The position numbers and the translations under genes are program-made. Below are positions 60,121 through 64,000 of a stretch of DNA of 64,000 nt, piece after piece. This DNA comes from Pseudovibrio ascidiaceicola. Lineage in GTDB: Bacteria > Pseudomonadota > Alphaproteobacteria > Rhizobiales > Stappiaceae. The notes beneath the pieces were generated by a model that had not been told where the DNA came from, did not search any database, and saw only the letters and a program-made list of their open reading frames with translations. The DNA lies in the NCBI RefSeq assembly GCF_900114245.1, contig NZ_FOSK01000009.1:213219-277218 (forward strand), in the 5' to 3' direction. The stretch's first letter is position 1, and the number at the start of each line of letters is the position of its first letter.

Positions 60121-61098
60121 ATGAGTTCTAAAAAGGCTTCAATCATCAAGCAAGCAAGTATGGTGCTCAACACTTTCACGCCACAACGAAGGAAACCCAA
60201 TCCTCTCTATGCAATCCCCGAGGCAGACAAACACATATCAGGTAAGACAATTGTGTTTACGGGTGGAACTGATGGTATGGGGCGAGCCGCAGTTAGGATG
60301 CTGCATAAGCTTGGGGCAAACCTGATCATCTTAGGTCGCAACGAAGAAAAAGGGATGGCAGCGACACGCGAGTTAAATGCCATTGATGGAGGATTTGCGC
60401 AGTTTTTATTTTGTGATCTGGCATCAATGGAGAGTATTCGCTCTTGCGCTGAACGTATCATGGCCACTCACAAGCGCATAGACATCTTGGTTAATTGTGC
60501 AGGTGCTCAAGTCCCAAAGCGTACAATCACAACAGATGGGCTAGAGATGATGTGGGCGATAAACTATATCGGCCCCTTCTTGCTTACGAAGCTACTGCTG
60601 GAACGTCTCAAAGCCTCTGCACCATCAAGAATTGTGAATGTTTCCTCCGATACGGAAGCATTAGGTCATATTAATTTTGATGATCTCCAAACGAAACACG
60701 GCTTTGATGCACTAAAACCTTATGCTCAGGCAAAGCTTGCACTCAATGCGTTTACAGTTGAGCTGGCTGAGCAATTAGAAAGCTCGGGTGTCACTGTGAA
60801 CGCGCTTAATCCTGGCTTCATTAGTTCCAACTTGCTGCGCGATCTAAGCGGCATTCCAGGTTTCTTTCGGCTAGTCATGCGCATTTTTGCCTCTCCACCC
60901 GAAGTAGGAGCCGATCGCATAGTAAGGCTTGCTATTTCGTCACGATACAGAAATGTAACTGGGACTTATACCAATGAAGACAAGATTTCCGAGCCCAATC
61001 CGGAAGCGAAAGACACAAGTATCCGAACAAAGCTCATGCAGATAAGCGATGCTTCAACGGCGAGATGGAGAGCCTCCTTGTCAGATGCCTGCAGATGA
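60121..61098 (+). CDS. Short-chain dehydrogenase/reductase
   Basis: A 325-residue NAD(P)-dependent oxidoreductase of the SDR superfamily, closest in style to the retinol-dehydrogenase/WWOX-like group. Rossmann motif: VFTGGTDGMGRAAV (47-54). DILVNCAGA is the NNAG equivalent, followed by IVNVSSDTEALG (catalytic Ser near 176) and PYAQAKLALNAF (YxxxK at 201-205). GAGGT precedes the ATG at 60121. It is controlled presumably by the divergent TetR protein; the substrate is unknown. Confidence 0.9.
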   Translation: MSSKKASIIKQASMVLNTFTPQRRKPNPLYAIPEADKHISGKTIVFTGGTDGMGRAAVRMLHKLGANLIILGRNEEKGMAATRELNAIDGGFAQFLFCDLASMESIRSCAERIMATHKRIDILVNCAGAQVPKRTITTDGLEMMWAINYIGPFLLTKLLLERLKASAPSRIVNVSSDTEALGHINFDDLQTKHGFDALKPYAQAKLALNAFTVELAEQLESSGVTVNALNPGFISSNLLRDLSGIPGFFRLVMRIFASPPEVGADRIVRLAISSRYRNVTGTYTNEDKISEPNPEAKDTSIRTKLMQISDASTARWRASLSDACR

Positions 61099-61288
61099 CT
61101 AATCGTTACCTGTCATGGCACAAATGCTAAGAAATAAGTTTTGTAGCAATCAAGTTACTTTTATTAACAAGTAAAATGATAATATAAATCAAAATATAAT
61201 ACCTGTTAAGGGCATCAATTTAAATATTGATTGGGGCAAGGTCAAATATATCCTATTTCGATAACTTGAATTATCGCAAAGGATTCGT

Positions 61289-63088
61289 ATGTCTACCAAA
61301 CATAACTCCAGAAATTCTATATTAGTGGAGAAGGGCGATGCCCCAACAAACTTCGATACACCCTATACTTTAACACCGCGCGACACGTTTCACGGTTCTT
61401 TAAAGAAAGGCGGAGATGCGGATTTTGTTGCAGTTGTTCTGGAAGCTGGTGTTGAGTACGCCATCACTATGGATAGCAAAGGCCACAGCGGACCTTCGGA
61501 CACGAGCCTGGCCATCTTCAATCCAAATCGCAGTGTTGCTGCTCAGGACACCGTAAGCGGGAATGGCAGTAAGTCAGAGATCACTTTTACTCCAGAAGAA
61601 CGTGGCACTTATTATATTCTTGCTGGCTCTGGTACTGAGGGGCGCACTTCTGGAAATTATCTGCTCAGCATATCTGAGGGTACAGATCCCGTTGTGGAAC
61701 CATTAGATCCAGAGGCGTTCACAAATGATCAGATCGCCCATCAGCTGACAGACGCCTATTGGGGATATCGCCGCGCATTTGATGTTGATCCTGGGGGAAC
61801 TCTTACCGTTAATATCTCTGGCCTCACAGATGCTGGCCAGTATTTGGCAGAAAATGCTCTTGATGCTTGGACAAAGGTGACCGGCATCAATTTTGAGATC
61901 ACCAATGACTACGCACAGATCAACATTGATGACAAAACAGACGGCGCCTACGCCAACTCATGGACCTTCCATGATAAAATAGAACGATCCTTCATTAACA
62001 TTGGCACAGACTGGCTTGATCGGAGTGGCACGAGCCTGACTTCCTATTCCTACCAGACCTATATTCATGAAATTGGCCATGCGCTTGGCCTGGGGCATGC
62101 GGGGCACTACAACGGCAGTGCCACATATGGTGTCGATAATCATTACTCCAATGATTCCTGGCAAGCGACTGTCATGTCCTATTTTACTCAGCAACAGAAC
62201 ACGAGCGTTGACGCCAGCTACGCCCAAGTTATCACCCCCATGATTGCTGATATTCTTGCCATGCAGGATCTTTATGGCACAGCGGGAAATCTGCGTACAG
62301 ACAACACCACTTATGGTGAAAACTCCAATGCGGGAGATTATTACGACGGAATTGCGGATTTAGATCTGGTCGCGTTCACCATTATGGATGATGGCGGCGA
62401 AGATACCATTGATTTCAGTTCTGAAATAAGTAATCAGCGGATTTCTCTCATTGAGGAAACTTATTCTGATGTACAGGGTCTGAAAGGCAACATGGCCATT
62501 ATGCGTGGCACTGTTATAGAGAATGCTCTTTCTGGGTCAGGCGATGATGCATTAATCGGTAACGATGCAGACAACAAGCTTTATGCCAATGAAGGACATG
62601 ATCTGTTGCAGGGTGGTAAGGGTAATGACTGGCTTTATGGCGGTGCTGGATTAGACACGTTGGAAGGCGGCCAGGGCAAAGACAAACTTTATGGTGAGGA
62701 TGGCCGTGATGTTCTCGACGGCGGGACCGGCAACGATAAGCTATATGGCGGCAACGACCATGATATACTTCTTGGCGGTGGTGGTAACGATAAGCTCTAC
62801 GCTGGTAAAGGGAATGATACGCTGGAGGGAGGATCTGGTAAAGATCTGCTATCAGGGGGCAAAGGCCGGGATATTTTTGTCTTTAATGCCAATTGCGGAG
62901 CTGACAAGATCATCGACTTTTCAGATGGGCTAGACTTTATCAGGTTTGACAGTGGAGCAAGTCGCTTAGAAGATCTGGCAATCTCAAGTCGTGGTGATGA
63001 TGCTTTCATTTCCTATGAGGGGGGATCAATCCTCTTAACCAGTGTTGATGCCAACTTCATCAATACAGATGATTTTATGTTCGCATAA
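61289..63088 (+). CDS. Serralysin-like zinc metalloprotease with N-terminal PPC domain and RTX repeats
   Basis: A 599-residue secreted protease. Residues ~20-130 look like a PPC domain (HGSLKKGGDADFVAVVLEAG, GTYYILAGSG). The metzincin catalytic domain has HEIGHALGLGH (260-270), three zinc His plus Glu, and the Met-turn VMSYF (Met296). From ~410 to ~530 run Ca-binding RTX nonapeptides (GGKGNDWLYGGAGLDTLEGG and similar), then a C-terminal secretion-type end (FINTDDFMFA). No Sec signal is present, as expected for type 1 secretion; no secretion genes are nearby. AAAGGA precedes the ATG. Role: extracellular protein degradation. Confidence 0.9.
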   Translation: MSTKHNSRNSILVEKGDAPTNFDTPYTLTPRDTFHGSLKKGGDADFVAVVLEAGVEYAITMDSKGHSGPSDTSLAIFNPNRSVAAQDTVSGNGSKSEITFTPEERGTYYILAGSGTEGRTSGNYLLSISEGTDPVVEPLDPEAFTNDQIAHQLTDAYWGYRRAFDVDPGGTLTVNISGLTDAGQYLAENALDAWTKVTGINFEITNDYAQINIDDKTDGAYANSWTFHDKIERSFINIGTDWLDRSGTSLTSYSYQTYIHEIGHALGLGHAGHYNGSATYGVDNHYSNDSWQATVMSYFTQQQNTSVDASYAQVITPMIADILAMQDLYGTAGNLRTDNTTYGENSNAGDYYDGIADLDLVAFTIMDDGGEDTIDFSSEISNQRISLIEETYSDVQGLKGNMAIMRGTVIENALSGSGDDALIGNDADNKLYANEGHDLLQGGKGNDWLYGGAGLDTLEGGQGKDKLYGEDGRDVLDGGTGNDKLYGGNDHDILLGGGGNDKLYAGKGNDTLEGGSGKDLLSGGKGRDIFVFNANCGADKIIDFSDGLDFIRFDSGASRLEDLAISSRGDDAFISYEGGSILLTSVDANFINTDDFMFA

Positions 63089-63100
63089 AGGTTTGGGAAG

Positions 63101-63131
63101 CAGACAATCCGCTTCAACTGCGGATTGTCTG
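63101..63131 (+). terminator. Strong hairpin after the RTX protease gene
   Basis: CAGACAATCCGC (63101-63112) pairs perfectly with GCGGATTGTCTG (63120-63131) around a 7-nt loop, 13 bp past the stop. No T run follows, so it may act as a weak terminator or an mRNA-stabilising end. Confidence 0.55.
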
Positions 63132-63189
63132 TATCATAGCGCAAGAGACCAGTCACACAATCTATTTGCAGCTTCTGTTATGTATCGAT

Positions 63190-63366
63190 CTAGACTGAAG
63201 CATCAGGTCCTTGTCCACGGCGGCTGGCAGCCCATTTAGCAGTCCGGCCTTTCTGCAGCACCCTGTCTACCATTTGAGTGCAGGAGCTGAGATAATTTTC
63301 AGGGTTTGTAAGAGACTTCAGCCGTTCAGTACCCAAAAGTTCCAGCACCTCTTTAGTTTCAACCAT
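63190..63366 (-). pseudogene. C-terminal remnant resembling a fumarase/aspartase-superfamily lyase
   Basis: The minus-strand segment reads VETKEVLELLGTERLKSLTN then PENYLSSCTQMVDRVLQ, which matches the end of PcaB/adenylosuccinate-lyase-like proteins (LxDPxxYxGxAxxMVDRVL). The sequence upstream in the same and other frames does not continue the enzyme before the prephenate dehydrogenase stop at 63525, so only a fragment seems to remain. No database check was possible. Confidence 0.4.
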
Positions 63367-63524
63367 AAGTCGATTTGGACAGCATTGCGCTGGGTGACCA
63401 TAGCGGACATTACGCCTCACCTAGATTACAGTTCTTCTCAGCCAAGCTTCAGATCGTCCGTCAGAGGCTTCATCAATCCTGGCATTCTTCCATACGGACG
63501 GAGCCGACCTTGGATACCGCTACA

Positions 63525-64000
63525 TCAATGTCCACTTTCGTTATTTGGCGACGCCCTCAATGCTGCTTCCAGCTCTTCACTCAAACTTGCGGCCAAATCG
63601 AAAAACCGTCGCCGCACGGTCTCGGCGTAGGGATTGGCCTTCTCAATTGCTTCGAATACTTCTGGTGCATCATGCTGAACCATAGAAATCGCTTCAGATA
63701 ACAAGTCAAAGCTCTTCGTTGTCATGCGCGTTGGCAGCGGTCCCATTCTCAATAGCACTTTAGCGATGAGGTGCGTGAGCCCTTGGACAACTGCTGCTTC
63801 TTGGTCGTGATCTTCTGGTGTCGTCACGATGACAGTCAGTCCCAGAATCTTGCGTAAAAACGCAACTAGCCTCGCATGTCGTTTTCCCTGAATGGGGCAG
63901 ACAGCAATTTTTAGACCCTTTATACCTGTCGTGGCACTCTGAGGACCGAACAAGGGGTGAGACGCCACGATGTCTACATTGTCTGGTAGCAACCAGCGCA
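63525..64000 (-). CDS. Prephenate/arogenate dehydrogenase, 5' part beyond the window
   Basis: The C-terminal ~158 residues of a TyrA/TyrC-type enzyme, which oxidises prephenate (or arogenate) on the way to tyrosine. The frame enters from the window edge (RWLLPDNVDIVASHPLFGPQ). It contains the family blocks GLKIAVCPIQGKRHARLVAF, TTPEDHDQEAAVVQGLTHLI, MGPLPTRMTTKSFDLLSEAI and HDAPEVFEAIEKANPYAE, ending at NNESGH. The N-terminal NAD-binding domain is outside. It is core metabolism, so the chromosome backbone is present at this end. Confidence 0.92.
   Translation of the reverse strand, partial: RWLLPDNVDIVASHPLFGPQSATTGIKGLKIAVCPIQGKRHARLVAFLRKILGLTVIVTTPEDHDQEAAVVQGLTHLIAKVLLRMGPLPTRMTTKSFDLLSEAISMVQHDAPEVFEAIEKANPYAETVRRRFFDLAASLSEELEAALRASPNNESGH

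Noticed and set aside
62570..62880. Tandem DNA repeats near the end of the protease gene
   Set aside because: They encode the RTX nonapeptides (GGxGxDxLx) and are explained by the protein.
1..64000. CRISPR array
   Set aside because: No run of regularly spaced direct repeats of 24-40 bp was seen; the repeats found are short operators or RTX-coding repeats.

Overview
The window looks like a chromosomal stretch of a marine, facultatively respiring alphaproteobacterium. Supporting signs are a dorCDA-type order of the TMAO/DMSO reductase operon, GC content near 50%, tandem sodium-coupled NSS transporters, a serralysin-type RTX protease and large siderophore uptake clusters. The general flavour recalls Pseudovibrio and relatives (Stappiaceae), but that genus guess is recall, not something the sequence proves.

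Layout. 1-2.1 kb: the 5' part of anmK, then an OmpW-type porin. 2.2-9.8 kb: a LacI-regulated carbohydrate or compatible-solute operon on the minus strand (regulator, binding protein, two unusual permeases, a GH63-like hydrolase, an ATPase), with three helically phased operators upstream. 10-12.2 kb: an HxlR regulator with a nitronate monooxygenase, and a small secreted Cys protein. 12.4-16 kb: two NSS transporters with a small ORF between them. 16-17 kb: a histidine-rich protein and a short TonB-like protein. 17-25 kb: the TMAO respiration system torC-torD-torA with a divergent torR and a convergent soluble TorS-like hybrid kinase. Two promoter regions, before torC and before torA, carry the same four-box array with identical spacing. 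25-26.3 kb: two orphan genes. 26.4-40.7 kb: an iron-acquisition block with a TetR regulator, a siderophore receptor, a periplasmic binding protein, two permeases, an ATPase, a siderophore-interacting reductase, feoAB, an RhtX-like permease and a second receptor.

40.8-59.4 kb: accessory DNA. It starts with a 46-bp 3' fragment of a threonine tRNA, which looks like an attachment site, followed by a tyrosine integrase. Next come four tightly overlapping genes matching class 1 DISARM (drmD-drmMI-drmA-drmB) but with no recognisable drmC. Beyond them is an AT-richer stretch of orphan genes, including a protein with an RX4H (HEPN-type) motif and a long RES-domain protein, and then a fragment resembling a phage gene. 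The right end of the island is not visible; no second copy of the tRNA fragment was seen in the window.

59.4-64 kb: a TetR/SDR divergent pair with a palindrome between them, a PPC-metzincin-RTX protease, a remnant resembling a lyase C-terminus, and the C-terminal part of a prephenate dehydrogenase running off the end. All coordinates, motifs and repeat spacings were read by eye; no database search was run.
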